A stretch of 64,000 nucleotides of DNA, from positions 244,045 to 308,044 of the forward strand of contig JBCBAC010000004.1 in the NCBI GenBank assembly GCA_038532735.1. The letters run 5' to 3'. The translations under genes and the position numbers were made by a program. The notes under the pieces were generated by a model. The model saw nothing but the letters and a program-made list of their open reading frames with translations, did no database searches and was not told where the DNA came from. This DNA is from JAHTBL01 sp038532735 (GTDB taxonomy: Bacteria; Pseudomonadota; Alphaproteobacteria; Rhodobacterales; Rhodobacteraceae). Numbering within the stretch: position 1 is the stretch's first letter; each line of letters starts with the position of its first letter. This document shows, piece after piece, positions 1-8,641 of this stretch.

Positions 1-1370
1 CGGCTGGCGAGCACTTCAAATTGCAGCGCGCCCACGACGCCCACGATGAAGCCCGACCCGATGGAGGGTTTGAAGACCTTGGCAGCGCCTTCCTCGGCAA
101 ACTGCATCAGGGCTTTCTCCAGATGTTTGGCTTTCATCGGATCGCCTGCGCGAACGCCTTGAAGCAGCTCCGGCGCGAAGGAGGGAATGCCCGAGACGCG
201 CAGTGCTTCGCCTTCAGTCAGGGTATCGCCGATGCGCAATTGCCCGTGGTTCGGAATGCCGATGATATCGCCGGCCCAGGCTTCCTCTGCCAGTTCACGG
301 TCGGACGCCAGGAACAGCACCGGATTGCTGATTGCCATGGGCTTTTTGGACCGCACATGGGTCAGCTTCATGCCGCGTTTGAAATGGCCAGAGGCCATGC
401 GCACAAAAGCCACGCGGTCGCGATGTTTGGGGTCCATATTGGCCTGCACCTTGAAGACAAATCCCGCGACTTTCGGCTCTTCCGGCGCGATCTGACGCGG
501 CTCGGCACGTTGTACCTGCGGCTGCGGCCCGTAATTGGCGATGCCGTCCATCAGCTCTTTTACCCCGAAAGAGTTGATCGCAGAGCCGAACCAGATCGGT
601 GTCAACGTCCCCTCCAAAAGCGCTTGCGGATCAAGCGGGGGCAGCAATTCCTTCGCCATCTCGATCTCTTCGAGGAATTTCTCAAGCAGATCGGCGGGCA
701 CATGCTCGGCCAGTTTCGGATCATCCAGCCCGTTGATCTCGATACTGTCGGCAACCTTGTTGCGGTCTGCGCGGTCCATCAGTTCAAGGCGGTCCCGCAG
801 CAGATCATAACAGCCCAGAAAATCGCGGCCCATGCCGATAGGCCAGCTTGCCGGCGTCACGTCGATGGCGAGGTTTTCCTGAATTTCGTCGATGATCTCG
901 AACACATCGCGGCTTTCGCGATCCATCTTGTTGCAGAAGGTCAGGATCGGCAGATCGCGCAGGCGACAAACCTCAAAGAGCTTCTGGGTCTGGCTTTCCA
1001 CACCCTTCGCGCCGTCGATCACCATGATGGCGGCGTCCACCGCGGTGAGGGTGCGGTACGTGTCTTCCGAGAAGTCGGAGTGGCCGGGCGTATCGACCAG
1101 ATTGAACCGGAAATCGCTGTAATCAAACGACATCGCCGAGGCCGAGACGGAGATGCCGCGATCCTTCTCCATCTGCATGAAATCCGAGCGTGTCCGGCGC
1201 GCCTCGCCTTTGGCGCGGACTTGCCCGGCCATTTGGATGGCACCACCGTATAGCAAGAATTTCTCTGTCAGTGTGGTCTTGCCCGCATCCGGATGCGAGA
1301 TGATCGCAAAGGTGCGGCGGCGCGCAATCTCGGGCGGCAGATCGGGGCGATTTGTTGGTGCGTCTAACAT
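1..1370 (-). CDS. prfC: Peptide chain release factor 3 (partial, C-terminus outside window)
   Basis: RF3 is the translational GTPase that recycles RF1/RF2 from the ribosome after termination. The reverse-strand reading frame opens with ATG at 1370 and stays open to base 1. About 456 residues are visible of a family that normally has about 530, so the C-terminal end is cut by the window edge. The GTPase motifs are present: G1 HPDAGKTT at residues 26-33, DTPGHSDF near 92-98 and NKMD near 146. The later EF-Tu-like domain II follows in order. It reads away from the Hint-domain gene across a short gap that carries two copies of a dispersed repeat. Identification is firm. Confidence 0.95.
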   Translation of the reverse strand, partial: MLDAPTNRPDLPPEIARRRTFAIISHPDAGKTTLTEKFLLYGGAIQMAGQVRAKGEARRTRSDFMQMEKDRGISVSASAMSFDYSDFRFNLVDTPGHSDFSEDTYRTLTAVDAAIMVIDGAKGVESQTQKLFEVCRLRDLPILTFCNKMDRESRDVFEIIDEIQENLAIDVTPASWPIGMGRDFLGCYDLLRDRLELMDRADRNKVADSIEINGLDDPKLAEHVPADLLEKFLEEIEMAKELLPPLDPQALLEGTLTPIWFGSAINSFGVKELMDGIANYGPQPQVQRAEPRQIAPEEPKVAGFVFKVQANMDPKHRDRVAFVRMASGHFKRGMKLTHVRSKKPMAISNPVLFLASDRELAEEAWAGDIIGIPNHGQLRIGDTLTEGEALRVSGIPSFAPELLQGVRAGDPMKAKHLEKALMQFAEEGAAKVFKPSIGSGFIVGVVGALQFEVLAS

Positions 1371-1410
1371 GGCCGCTCTATAGGCGAGGGCGCACGGGAT
1401 GGGAAGCGGT

Positions 1411-1447
1411 GGCGCCTCCGGCGGGGATATTTTGAAAAAGCGAAAGG
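1411..1447 (+). repeat. Dispersed intergenic repeat, copy a
   Basis: This copy carries the GC-rich head GCCTCCGGCGGGG followed by ATATTTTGAAAAAGCGAAAGG. It lies upstream of prfC and faces copy b about 35 bases away in inverted orientation. Confidence 0.5.
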
Positions 1448-1481
1448 GGCGGCGCGAATTTTAGTCAAATTGTCCGAGCCT

Positions 1482-1505
1482 GTTTCATCTGTGCTCAAAT
1501 ACTCA
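1482..1505 (-). repeat. Dispersed intergenic repeat, copy b
   Basis: The reverse strand reads GAGTATTTGAGCACAGATGAA, a variant of the family core TATTTnnGnnCAAAnATGAA. It sits just beyond the 3' end of the Hint-domain gene and forms an inverted pair with copy a. Confidence 0.45.
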
Positions 1506-1510
1506 AATTG

Positions 1511-2518
1511 CTACCGTGTCGATGCGCGACGCAGGGTTTCTGCCGCATCCTCTGACAGCAAGGTCTCCGTGACCTCAAACTCCCGGTGCGCGCTTTCGGA
1601 ATGGGTTGGCAAGACCCGGTTCAGCGCTTCGTCCAGTTTTTCGGGCAAGGCGGGGCGCGTGTGGGGATCAATCAGGAAGCTCTCGGCTGCGATCCCTTCG
1701 GCATAGATGATTTGGTGACTGTCAAAGAGCAGCTGGAAGTAATCAACGAAACCGCCGTCCTGCTGGATGACCGTCTTGCCATTCACCAAGAGCCGCGCCT
1801 TCACAAGCACCTCCGACCGGCCCGCGCCCAACGCATCATCGCGCTGATAGATGAAGAGCCGGTGATCCGGGCTCACGATCAGGTCGCCCGCGTTGTTGAG
1901 CGTGCCGCTCTTGATGCAGATCGGGGCAAAGCTGCCTACCGCCCGCATCGTGCTTTGCCCGATCCAGCGAATTTCCTGCGCGCCCTCATCGCGTGTGAGC
2001 ACGCGGTCGCCCACCTGCAACTCTTCTATGGGTTTCTGCGCGCCCGAGGCCATGGTGATCATCGTGCCGCGCGTAAACGACACGCAAGCCAGTTCCGACA
2101 TGCGTTTTGCGCCAGCGGTCTTGTCGATGCCGACCAGGGTGTAATCCGTGTTGGGGTAAAGCTGGGCGAGGGGCACGAGGTAAATCTCGGCGATTTCATT
2201 GTCCTCAACCTCGACCAGAACGAGAACCTCGCAGGTCGAGCTATCCGTCGACATCAGCGTAATTGCGCAATCCACCGCCAGATCTGCGCCGGGTGTTCCA
2301 ATCTCGGTATCCTCGGCCACAATGAAACCGTCGCGATGCGGATCAAAGGCTATGGCCAGCCGATGCGGCGCGTCCTCTTCCAGCAGGCCGTAGATGTCGT
2401 CATGCAGCAACTCATCCGCCGTGCTCACAGGGTCGCCCTGGTTCACGCCATTTGTCACCCGAACGGCCGCGTTGCGCAGCACCGGCACGCTTTGACTGGG
2501 GATGGTTCGCGCACTCAT
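1511..2518 (-). CDS. Hint-domain (Hedgehog/intein-like, Hint_2) protein
   Basis: A 335-residue protein. Residues 1-140 are acidic and not recognised. From Cys145 there is a Hint module: CVSFTRGTMITMASG, then IEELQVGDRVLTRD, a WIG segment, VSPDHRLF, and a final block ending in FDSHQIIYAEGIAAESFLID. This matches the Hint_2 domain that is common in Roseobacter-group proteins, often attached to secreted RTX sequences. Here no RTX repeats or signal peptide are visible. The ATG at 2518 is chosen because AAAGGAA lies just upstream; the frame is open further 5' but without a better ribosome site. Whether the Hint domain self-cleaves is not known. A second Hint protein lies at 58978-60240. Confidence 0.8.
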   Translation of the reverse strand: MSARTIPSQSVPVLRNAAVRVTNGVNQGDPVSTADELLHDDIYGLLEEDAPHRLAIAFDPHRDGFIVAEDTEIGTPGADLAVDCAITLMSTDSSTCEVLVLVEVEDNEIAEIYLVPLAQLYPNTDYTLVGIDKTAGAKRMSELACVSFTRGTMITMASGAQKPIEELQVGDRVLTRDEGAQEIRWIGQSTMRAVGSFAPICIKSGTLNNAGDLIVSPDHRLFIYQRDDALGAGRSEVLVKARLLVNGKTVIQQDGGFVDYFQLLFDSHQIIYAEGIAAESFLIDPHTRPALPEKLDEALNRVLPTHSESAHREFEVTETLLSEDAAETLRRASTR

Positions 2519-2669
2519 ACCGGGGTTCCTTTGTGACACATCAATCGCGACTGTCAGGGAGGTAGTGTAGAATTTGGGCAATAGCGCGTCAACGATCCGG
2601 CAGTTTTGGGTCATGTGTTGCTGGAGCACGCGCGGAGTGGTAGGTCACGCGAAACGCAGGGAGGTCGCT

Positions 2670-3449
2670 ATGGACTTGGGACTAAAGGGAAAACGTGCGC
2701 TGGTCTGCGCGTCATCGAAGGGTTTGGGACTGGGCTGCGCGCGCGCCTTGGCGGAGGCCGGTGTCACACTTGTGATGAACGCGCGCGGGGCCGATGCATT
2801 GGAGGCTGCAGCCGCTGATATTCGCGATGATTTCGGGGTCGAGGTGACCACTGTAGCTTGTGACGTGACCACGCCCGAAGGGCAGGCGCAGGTCTTGGAG
2901 GCCGCGGGCGATCTGGACATTCTGGTCACCAATGCGGGTGGCCCACCGCCGGGCATGTGGTTCGACTGGGACCGGGAGGATTTTATCGCAGCCCTCGATG
3001 CCAATATGTTGACGCCGATTGCGCTAATGAAAGCGGTCTTGCCGGGCATGATGGCGCGCGGCTGGGGCCGGGTGGTCAACATCACCAGCCAATCCGTGCG
3101 CGCGCCTATTGGCGTATTGGGCCTGTCCAACGCCGCGCGCACGGGGCTTACCGGGTATGTGGCTGGAACGTCTCGACAGGTGGCCCATGCAGGCGTGACG
3201 ATCAACAACCTGTTGCCGGGCATCCACGCGACGGACCGGGCGGTCTCGCTCGATAAAGGCGTGACCGAGGCGCAGGGTATCACGATGGACGAGGCCAAGG
3301 CCCAACGCGAAGCCACCATCCCTGCGCGCCGCTACGGGACCAAGGAAGAATTTGGCGCGGCGTGCGCGTTCCTCTGCTCGCAACACGCGGGGTTCATCGT
3401 GGGGCAGAACATCCTGCTCGATGGCGGCGGCACGAATATCACGATGTAA
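2670..3449 (+). CDS. SDR-fold oxidoreductase-like protein with degenerate active site
   Basis: A 259-residue Rossmann protein of the short-chain dehydrogenase superfamily. The cofactor loop reads CASSKGLGLG (residues 13-22) instead of the usual TGxxxGxG. The NAG motif (88-90) and Ser140 are present. The position of the catalytic YxxxK reads LGLSN (150-154), so Tyr is replaced by Leu and Lys by Asn. This resembles the BKR-like subgroup of SDRs known to lack the perfect tetrad. The ATG at 2670 follows GGGAGG at normal spacing. It is transcribed divergently from the Hint gene. Substrate and even oxidoreductase activity are uncertain. Confidence 0.85.
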   Translation: MDLGLKGKRALVCASSKGLGLGCARALAEAGVTLVMNARGADALEAAAADIRDDFGVEVTTVACDVTTPEGQAQVLEAAGDLDILVTNAGGPPPGMWFDWDREDFIAALDANMLTPIALMKAVLPGMMARGWGRVVNITSQSVRAPIGVLGLSNAARTGLTGYVAGTSRQVAHAGVTINNLLPGIHATDRAVSLDKGVTEAQGITMDEAKAQREATIPARRYGTKEEFGAACAFLCSQHAGFIVGQNILLDGGGTNITM

Positions 3450-3547
3450 CGCGGCTCACATTCCCGTGGGACACCAAATTGTGGCTGTGCGGCCCTGCCG
3501 CGCGCTGCTAGAGCTTGCAAAACGATCCACCTGAAGGACTTCCCCTC

Positions 3548-4942
3548 ATGCAAGCTGCTCTGCTCATTGGCCTTTTCGGCCTTGTGATCCTCGCCTCCGT
3601 GGCTGTTGCGCCGCGTCGCGCCTCGGTCGAGGGGTTCTATGATGGCGCGGGTGAGAGCGGGCAGGCACCGGGGCTCTGGACGCTTGTGCTGAGCCAGGTA
3701 ACCACCTGGATTTTCGCGCGCTCTCTGATGAATGCGGCGATCCTTGGGTATTTCTACGGGGCGGCTGGCACGCTGGCTTACGCCGCCTATTACGGTTCGT
3801 TCCTGTCGGGGGGCTTCATCATCGCCAAGCTGCGCGGGCAGGACGCGCGATCGGTCCAGCACTGGTTGACCGACCGGTTCGGGGCGGCTGGCGTGACCTG
3901 CTACAACGTGGTCATTGGCTTGCGGCTTTTGTCCGAGGTTTTTGCAAACCTCATCGTGGTCGGCCTCATCTTCACCGCCGTGCTGCCAGAGATGGCAAAT
4001 GCCGGTCTGCTGTCGATCATCATCGTGGCCGTGCTGGGTCTGGCCTATTCCGCTTGGGGCGGTTTGTCGGCGGCCCTGCGCACGGACGTCATGCAGATGG
4101 TGATCTTTCTTATCGTCTTCGCGGCGGCCTTGGTGGCCCTGATGACATCGCCTGACTTCTCTTTCGGCGCGATTGTCACGGCAGAAGGCACATCGGGCAG
4201 CTATAATGGCTGGGTGTTGCTGATCGTCGCCTTCCTGCAGGTCTTTAGCTATCCGGCCCATGACCCGGTGATGATGGATCGCGGCTTTATCGCAGATGAG
4301 AAAACGACCAACGCGTCTTTCCTGCACGCGTTCTGGATCTCCACGCTCTGCATTCTCGCCTTCGGCATGTTCGGCATTCAGGCGAGCCTCGTGGGCGCCG
4401 AATACGAGGGTGAGCTGATCGGCACATGGGCCGGCATGTTCCCGGGCTGGGTCTTTGTAGCTTTGCTGGTGTCACTGCTGGTCTCGGCCCTCTCGACGCT
4501 GGATTCTGCACTGGCCTCTGCAGCGCGGCTGACCGTGGAGGAGTTGCGCCTGCTGCCGCGCACGTTGAACGGCGGGCGTATCGCCATGGTCGCCTTCATG
4601 GTGGGCGGTGCGGCCCTGACACTTTGGGGCAACAAGGCGCTGTTTGACGCGGTCGCTGTCAGCGGCACCGCGTCGATGTTCCTGACGCCGGTGCTGATCG
4701 TGGGCCTTGTGATGAACCGCGTGATCGCGCTGTGGGCCTATATTGTGGCCTTTGCCGCTGCGATGTTGGGCGCTGCGGCCTACTTCCTGCGCAGCAATGA
4801 ATTGGTCGCGGCACTCCTGCCCGAAGGCCACAAATACGAGCAGCTTCTGGCGATCTGCGTTGTCGTTCTGGTCGTCGGTTTTGCGGCTGTTTTGGCCGGT
4901 GCGCGCCGTCCAAGCGGGGTTGCGAGCGACGCGGGGGCCTGA
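3548..4942 (+). CDS. Sodium:solute symporter family (SSS) protein
   Basis: A 464-residue inner-membrane protein with about a dozen hydrophobic segments spread over its length, consistent with the SSS (PutP/SGLT) fold. Typical features include the conserved helix around AYSAWGGLSAALRTDVMQ and the late segment SALSTLDSALASAA, which resembles the Na2-site helix of the family. Start ATG 3548 follows an AAGGA stretch. The next gene, a lone ABC ATPase, begins 40 bases downstream on the same strand, so co-transcription is likely. The transported solute cannot be read from the sequence. Confidence 0.85.
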   Translation: MQAALLIGLFGLVILASVAVAPRRASVEGFYDGAGESGQAPGLWTLVLSQVTTWIFARSLMNAAILGYFYGAAGTLAYAAYYGSFLSGGFIIAKLRGQDARSVQHWLTDRFGAAGVTCYNVVIGLRLLSEVFANLIVVGLIFTAVLPEMANAGLLSIIIVAVLGLAYSAWGGLSAALRTDVMQMVIFLIVFAAALVALMTSPDFSFGAIVTAEGTSGSYNGWVLLIVAFLQVFSYPAHDPVMMDRGFIADEKTTNASFLHAFWISTLCILAFGMFGIQASLVGAEYEGELIGTWAGMFPGWVFVALLVSLLVSALSTLDSALASAARLTVEELRLLPRTLNGGRIAMVAFMVGGAALTLWGNKALFDAVAVSGTASMFLTPVLIVGLVMNRVIALWAYIVAFAAAMLGAAAYFLRSNELVAALLPEGHKYEQLLAICVVVLVVGFAAVLAGARRPSGVASDAGA

Positions 4943-4982
4943 TACCCCGCCGCTAACCCAAGTGTTTTCATAAGGATAGGCA

Positions 4983-6071
4983 GTGGCAGCTTCTGTGCCC
5001 CGGCTTGAGATCAAAAATCTGGTGCGCCGATATGACGGGCGCGCTGTGGTCGATGACGTCTCGTTGCAGATCGAGGCAGGGCAGGTGACCTGCCTGCTCG
5101 GCCCCTCGGGCTGCGGCAAATCCACGACCCTGCGGATGATTGCAGGGGTCGACACGCAAGACAGCGGCGCGATTTACGTCGATGGTGATCTGGTCTGTGA
5201 CGGCATCACCCAAGTCCCGCCCGAACAGCGCGCCATCGGTTTGATGTTTCAGGACTTTGCGCTCTTCCCGCATCTAAGCGTTGCGCAAAACGTAGCGTTC
5301 GGGCTGGACGGGCCCAAAGACGCGCAACGCGCCCGGGTGCAGCATCTGTTGGAGCGCGTAAACATGGCGCGTTTCATCGATGATTTCCCCCATCAACTAT
5401 CGGGTGGGGAGCAGCAGCGCGTCGCCCTCGCGCGGGCGCTCGCTCCGCGGCCCAAGATCATGCTGATGGACGAGCCCTTTTCCGGTCTTGATAACCGGCT
5501 GCGAGACGAGATTCGCGACCAGACCTTGCAGGTCCTCAAAGAGGAAGGCACCGCCGTCCTCCTCGTCACGCATGAGCCCGATGAGGCGATGCGGATGGCC
5601 GATGAGATCGCCCTGATGCGCAATGGCAAGATTGTCCAGCAAGGCGCGCCCTATAACGTGTTCAACGCCCCAAGGGACAAGCGTGTTGCCGCGTTCTTTA
5701 GCGATATCAACGTGATATCGGCAAAAGTTCAAGGCGCCCTGACCAAAACCGCCTTTGGCGAGTTTCTGGCCCCCGGCGTGCCTGATGGCGGCGAGATTGA
5801 GATCGTCATCCGCCCCCAACATCTGCGTGTCGATTTTGATCGCCAGGGCCGTGGTCCCTTGCCGACCTCGCAAGACGGTGTCGCGGCCCGCGCCCTTGTT
5901 GAAAGGGCGCGCTTCATGGGCCGCGAAAGCATCGTCGAGTTTCGGATGGAATATGACGGCAGCCTGATGACGGCTTCCATTCCGTCCGTTTTCTTGCCCA
6001 AACCCGGCACACCGCTTTGGCTGATGATCCGCCGGGACCGGTGTTTCGTGTTCCCGAAAGAGGCGCGCTAG
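4983..6071 (+). CDS. ABC transporter ATP-binding protein (FbpC/PotA-like)
   Basis: A 362-residue nucleotide-binding subunit with Walker A GPSGCGKST, Q-loop region FQDFALFPH, signature LSGGEQQRVALARAL and Walker B IMLMDEPFSG. A C-terminal extension of about 120 residues fits the TOBE-type regulatory domain of ferric-iron, spermidine or sugar importers. GTG at 4983 directly follows AAGGATAGG. No permease or binding-protein gene lies nearby, which is unusual for this class. Its stop codon overlaps the convergent beta-lactamase stop through a shared CTAG at 6068-6071. Confidence 0.88.
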   Translation: MAASVPRLEIKNLVRRYDGRAVVDDVSLQIEAGQVTCLLGPSGCGKSTTLRMIAGVDTQDSGAIYVDGDLVCDGITQVPPEQRAIGLMFQDFALFPHLSVAQNVAFGLDGPKDAQRARVQHLLERVNMARFIDDFPHQLSGGEQQRVALARALAPRPKIMLMDEPFSGLDNRLRDEIRDQTLQVLKEEGTAVLLVTHEPDEAMRMADEIALMRNGKIVQQGAPYNVFNAPRDKRVAAFFSDINVISAKVQGALTKTAFGEFLAPGVPDGGEIEIVIRPQHLRVDFDRQGRGPLPTSQDGVAARALVERARFMGRESIVEFRMEYDGSLMTASIPSVFLPKPGTPLWLMIRRDRCFVFPKEAR

Positions 6072-7006
6072 GCACCGCTTCTACGCGCCGCGATCACATC
6101 GACAATTGCCGCCCCGATCTGCGCCACAGCGGCGTTGCGCGTGTCCCAATCGGCCGGTGTGTCCGATACGAAAATCGCGATGAGGTAGGGGGCATCCTCT
6201 GGCGGCTGCACCATCGCGATCAGGTTGCGTGTGTGATGTCGCCCACCGCCAGATTTATCCCAGATACGCCACGTTTCTGGTGCATGAGCGCGAATGAATT
6301 GCCCGGTCACGCTGCCATGGCGCAACCAGTCGGCAAGCTGCGCGCGGGACGCGTCAGTCAACGCCTCGTCCAGCAGCAGAGCCTGCCAGCTGGTCAGCAT
6401 CCCCGTTGGCGTGGATGTGTCGCGCGGGTCACCTTGCGTAAACAGGTTCACCTCCGGCTCCAACCGGTCTAGCCGTGTGTCCGGATCGCCGATCTTGCGC
6501 AGAAAATCGGTAACCTCCTGCGTCCCGCCTAGTTCTGCGATCAGAAGGTTGGCGGCAGCGTTGTCGCTCATATCGACCGTGGCCAGACAAAGCGCGCCGA
6601 TGGTCATCGTCTCGCCGACATGGTCCTCGACAACCGGCGCATAGGGCACCAGATCGCGGCGCTTGATCTCCACGGCCTTGTCCAGTGACAGCGCCCTCTG
6701 GTCGACCCGGTCCAGCACAGCCCCGCAGAGTAGCGTCTTGAACGTGCTTGCCATCAAAAACCGTTCGTCCTCGCGATGCGCCCATCGCCAGTCAGACTCG
6801 GTATCGAGGACAAGAACCCCAATCCGTGCGTCCAGATCGGCCTCTAGTTTTGCGATGTGTTTCGCCAGCGCCGCCTCATCCGCGCGGGCCGAAAGCGCCA
6901 GTGCCAGAAGCATCGCAGCACTCAGCACGATCAGCTTGAGGCCTTCGACCAGCCGCAAGGGGCTGCCATGAGGCAACATGGGGAATGGGAGGATAGAGTG
7001 TGTCAT
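6068..7006 (-). CDS. Class A serine beta-lactamase
   Basis: A 312-residue predicted exported hydrolase. The N-terminus has a hydrophobic segment (about 24-39) ending in ALSARA, a plausible signal-peptidase site. All class A elements are visible: STFK at 87-90 (Ser70xxK), SDN at 147-149, EPEVN at 183-187 (Glu166/Asn170) and KSG at 251-253. Expected activity is hydrolysis of penicillins, possibly cephalosporins, in the periplasm. No AmpR-like regulator is adjacent. The upstream gap contains a 23-bp dyad. The spectrum cannot be predicted from sequence alone. Confidence 0.92.
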   Translation of the reverse strand: MTHSILPFPMLPHGSPLRLVEGLKLIVLSAAMLLALALSARADEAALAKHIAKLEADLDARIGVLVLDTESDWRWAHREDERFLMASTFKTLLCGAVLDRVDQRALSLDKAVEIKRRDLVPYAPVVEDHVGETMTIGALCLATVDMSDNAAANLLIAELGGTQEVTDFLRKIGDPDTRLDRLEPEVNLFTQGDPRDTSTPTGMLTSWQALLLDEALTDASRAQLADWLRHGSVTGQFIRAHAPETWRIWDKSGGGRHHTRNLIAMVQPPEDAPYLIAIFVSDTPADWDTRNAAVAQIGAAIVDVIAARRSGA

Positions 7007-7038
7007 CTGCTCTGCCTTTTGGCTTTCTTTTCAAGTTT

Positions 7039-7061
7039 ATGCGCGAGTGGTGACAGCGCAT
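7039..7061. promoter_or_regulatory. Dyad ATGCGC-N11-GCGCAT upstream of the beta-lactamase gene
   Basis: A perfect 6-bp inverted repeat with an 11-bp spacer lies 33-55 bases 5' of the beta-lactamase start. Outer arms CTGCTCTG (7007-7014) and CAGAGCAG (7084-7091) enclose it. It could be an operator, or part of a long 5'-UTR hairpin. No clear -35/-10 pair was found. Confidence 0.35.
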
Positions 7062-7122
7062 TTTTACAAAGAAAAGAGTAAACCAGAGCAGGGCCGATCC
7101 ATCGGCAGCTTTCCACCGTTCC

Positions 7123-7779
7123 CTAGGGTCGGTCGGTCAAACGCTTGCCTGGCTCGTCGGTGAAAAGCTCGGGCAACATGCGGACATCTGCCATCTGATC
7201 CAGACGCAGATCGGCGAAGGCGCTGTCCGTCTCCGACCACGCGATACAGGTCCAGACGCGCCCCCAGTAATCCAGCTTCAGCGGGCGCAGGATGTGCCGC
7301 GCGCCGTCAATCTGCACGGCCACTTTCTGCCGTGTGCGGATCGCGGCGCGCAGGCTCGGCATATGCTGAAATCCAAGGGCCGCATCCGCAAAAGGGTAGG
7401 CCGCGACCCCCCAACCCACGGGCGCGGTCTCCCGATCTTCGGGCAGCACCGCATCGACCTTGGCCGATAGCGACCGTGCGGCCTCTTTCAGCGCATCATC
7501 CCCCGCATCTGCGATGACCGACAGGCCGAGATGAAGCGCCTCCAACTCGTCGGTGGTCAGGTTGAGCGGGGGCAGGGTGACCTCTGCCGTGACCCAATAG
7601 CCGATGCCGCGCGCGCCCGCGATGGGCACCCCGGCAGAAGCCAACCGCTCCATATCCCGGTAAATTGTGCGTTTGGACACGCCTGTAGCGGAGGCCAAAT
7701 CGGCCGCCTTATGCAACGCGCCATCGCGCAGGATCTGGATCAATTGGGTCAAACGGTCGGCACGAGGCATGGGCGGCAT
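7123..7779 (-). CDS. HTH/WYL-domain transcriptional regulator (YafY-like)
   Basis: A 218-residue regulator. Residues 1-60 form a winged HTH_11 domain (RLTQLIQILRDG, then SKRTIYRDMERLASAGVPI). The C-terminal half carries the WYL-type block with the segment LKLDYWGRVWTCIAWSE. Such proteins often sense small ligands or nucleic acids and are frequently autoregulated. The region directly upstream has repeated TGACA half-sites. Two ATGs (7779, 7770) are possible starts. It is divergent from tatABC, but nothing in the sequence ties it to Tat. Confidence 0.85.
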   Translation of the reverse strand: MPPMPRADRLTQLIQILRDGALHKAADLASATGVSKRTIYRDMERLASAGVPIAGARGIGYWVTAEVTLPPLNLTTDELEALHLGLSVIADAGDDALKEAARSLSAKVDAVLPEDRETAPVGWGVAAYPFADAALGFQHMPSLRAAIRTRQKVAVQIDGARHILRPLKLDYWGRVWTCIAWSETDSAFADLRLDQMADVRMLPELFTDEPGKRLTDRP

Positions 7780-7781
7780 AC

Positions 7782-7826
7782 TGACAGATTTCCGACAACT
7801 GACAAGTTTTTGTCACGAATTGACAA
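7782..7826. promoter_or_regulatory. Cluster of TGACA half-sites, candidate operator of the WYL regulator
   Basis: TGACAG occurs at 7782, the 16-bp palindrome TGACAA-GTTT-TTGTCA at 7800-7815 and another TGACAA at 7821. They lie in the divergent gap directly 5' of the regulator gene. Spacings of 18 and 21 bp between half-sites suggest binding of several dimers. Autoregulation is inferred, not shown. Confidence 0.45.
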
Positions 7827-7938
7827 AATCCCCGGCAAGATGCGTCTTTTGCCGCGGTTTTCCCTCTTTTGATCCGCCCGAGCCCTGTCTAGGGTCATCG
7901 CAAGACAGACATCCCCCGCATTCTTTCGGAGAGAAAAC

Positions 7939-8154
7939 ATGCTGAACAATATCGGCCCCATGGGCTTCCTTCTGATCGCCGTCGTCGTCCTCGTCCTTTT
8001 TGGGCGCGGCAAGGTATCCAGCCTCATGGGCGAAGTGGGCAAAGGCATCACCGCCTTCAAGAAAGGCGTGAATGACGGCGCCAATGAGCTTGAAGAAGAA
8101 AAGGCCGCCGAGGCCAAGGACGTCACCCCCGAGGCCGAAAAAGACAAGGCGTAA
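7939..8154 (+). CDS. tatA: Sec-independent protein translocase subunit TatA
   Basis: A 71-residue protein with one N-terminal transmembrane helix (MGFLLIAVVVLVLFGRGK), the conserved FGRGK hinge, an amphipathic helix (LMGEVGKGITAFKKG) and an acidic/Lys-rich tail. TatA oligomers form the pore of the twin-arginine pathway for folded proteins in the inner membrane. The start follows GGAGAGAA. It is the first gene of tatABC, with tatB 28 bases downstream. Confidence 0.95.
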   Translation: MLNNIGPMGFLLIAVVVLVLFGRGKVSSLMGEVGKGITAFKKGVNDGANELEEEKAAEAKDVTPEAEKDKA

Positions 8155-8182
8155 GGCTGGTTTAACAGCCGGAGGCTGAGCG

Positions 8183-8641
8183 ATGTTTGGATTGGGCTGG
8201 GGCGAGATGGTCGTCGTGGGGCTTGTGGCGTTGATCGTCGTGGGCCCCAAAGAGTTGCCGGTGATGTTCCGCACGGTGGGCCGCTTTGCAGGGAAGGCGC
8301 GGGGTATGGCCCGCGAGTTTTCCCGCGCGATGGAGGACGCCGCCGACGAGGCTGGCGTCAAAGACATCGCGGGCGACCTGAAGGGCATGAGCAACCCCAA
8401 GAAATACGGGCTCGACAAGGTCAAAGAGGCGACGGATTTCGCCAAATGGGAACCGTCTGAGCCCACCAAACTCCGCGAGGGCTCCGAGACGGCGAAACTT
8501 GCTGAAGAACGCGCGGAAGCCGCTAAGAAAATCCACGAGGTTTCCGCCCGCAAAGCGCAGGAACGGCTCGACCGGGAAGCGGCGGCCAAAGCCGCTGAGG
8601 CCGACCCCGACGCACCCGCGCCCAAGGATGCAAAAGCATGA
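8183..8641 (+). CDS. tatB: Sec-independent protein translocase subunit TatB
   Basis: A 152-residue protein. The N-terminal helix contains the TatB-typical start MFGLGWGEMVVVGLVALIVV followed by GPKELP, then a long charged, partly coiled-coil region. It forms the TatBC receptor for twin-arginine signal peptides. GGAGG precedes ATG 8183. The stop codon overlaps the tatC start (ATGA), implying translational coupling. Confidence 0.95.
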   Translation: MFGLGWGEMVVVGLVALIVVGPKELPVMFRTVGRFAGKARGMAREFSRAMEDAADEAGVKDIAGDLKGMSNPKKYGLDKVKEATDFAKWEPSEPTKLREGSETAKLAEERAEAAKKIHEVSARKAQERLDREAAAKAAEADPDAPAPKDAKA

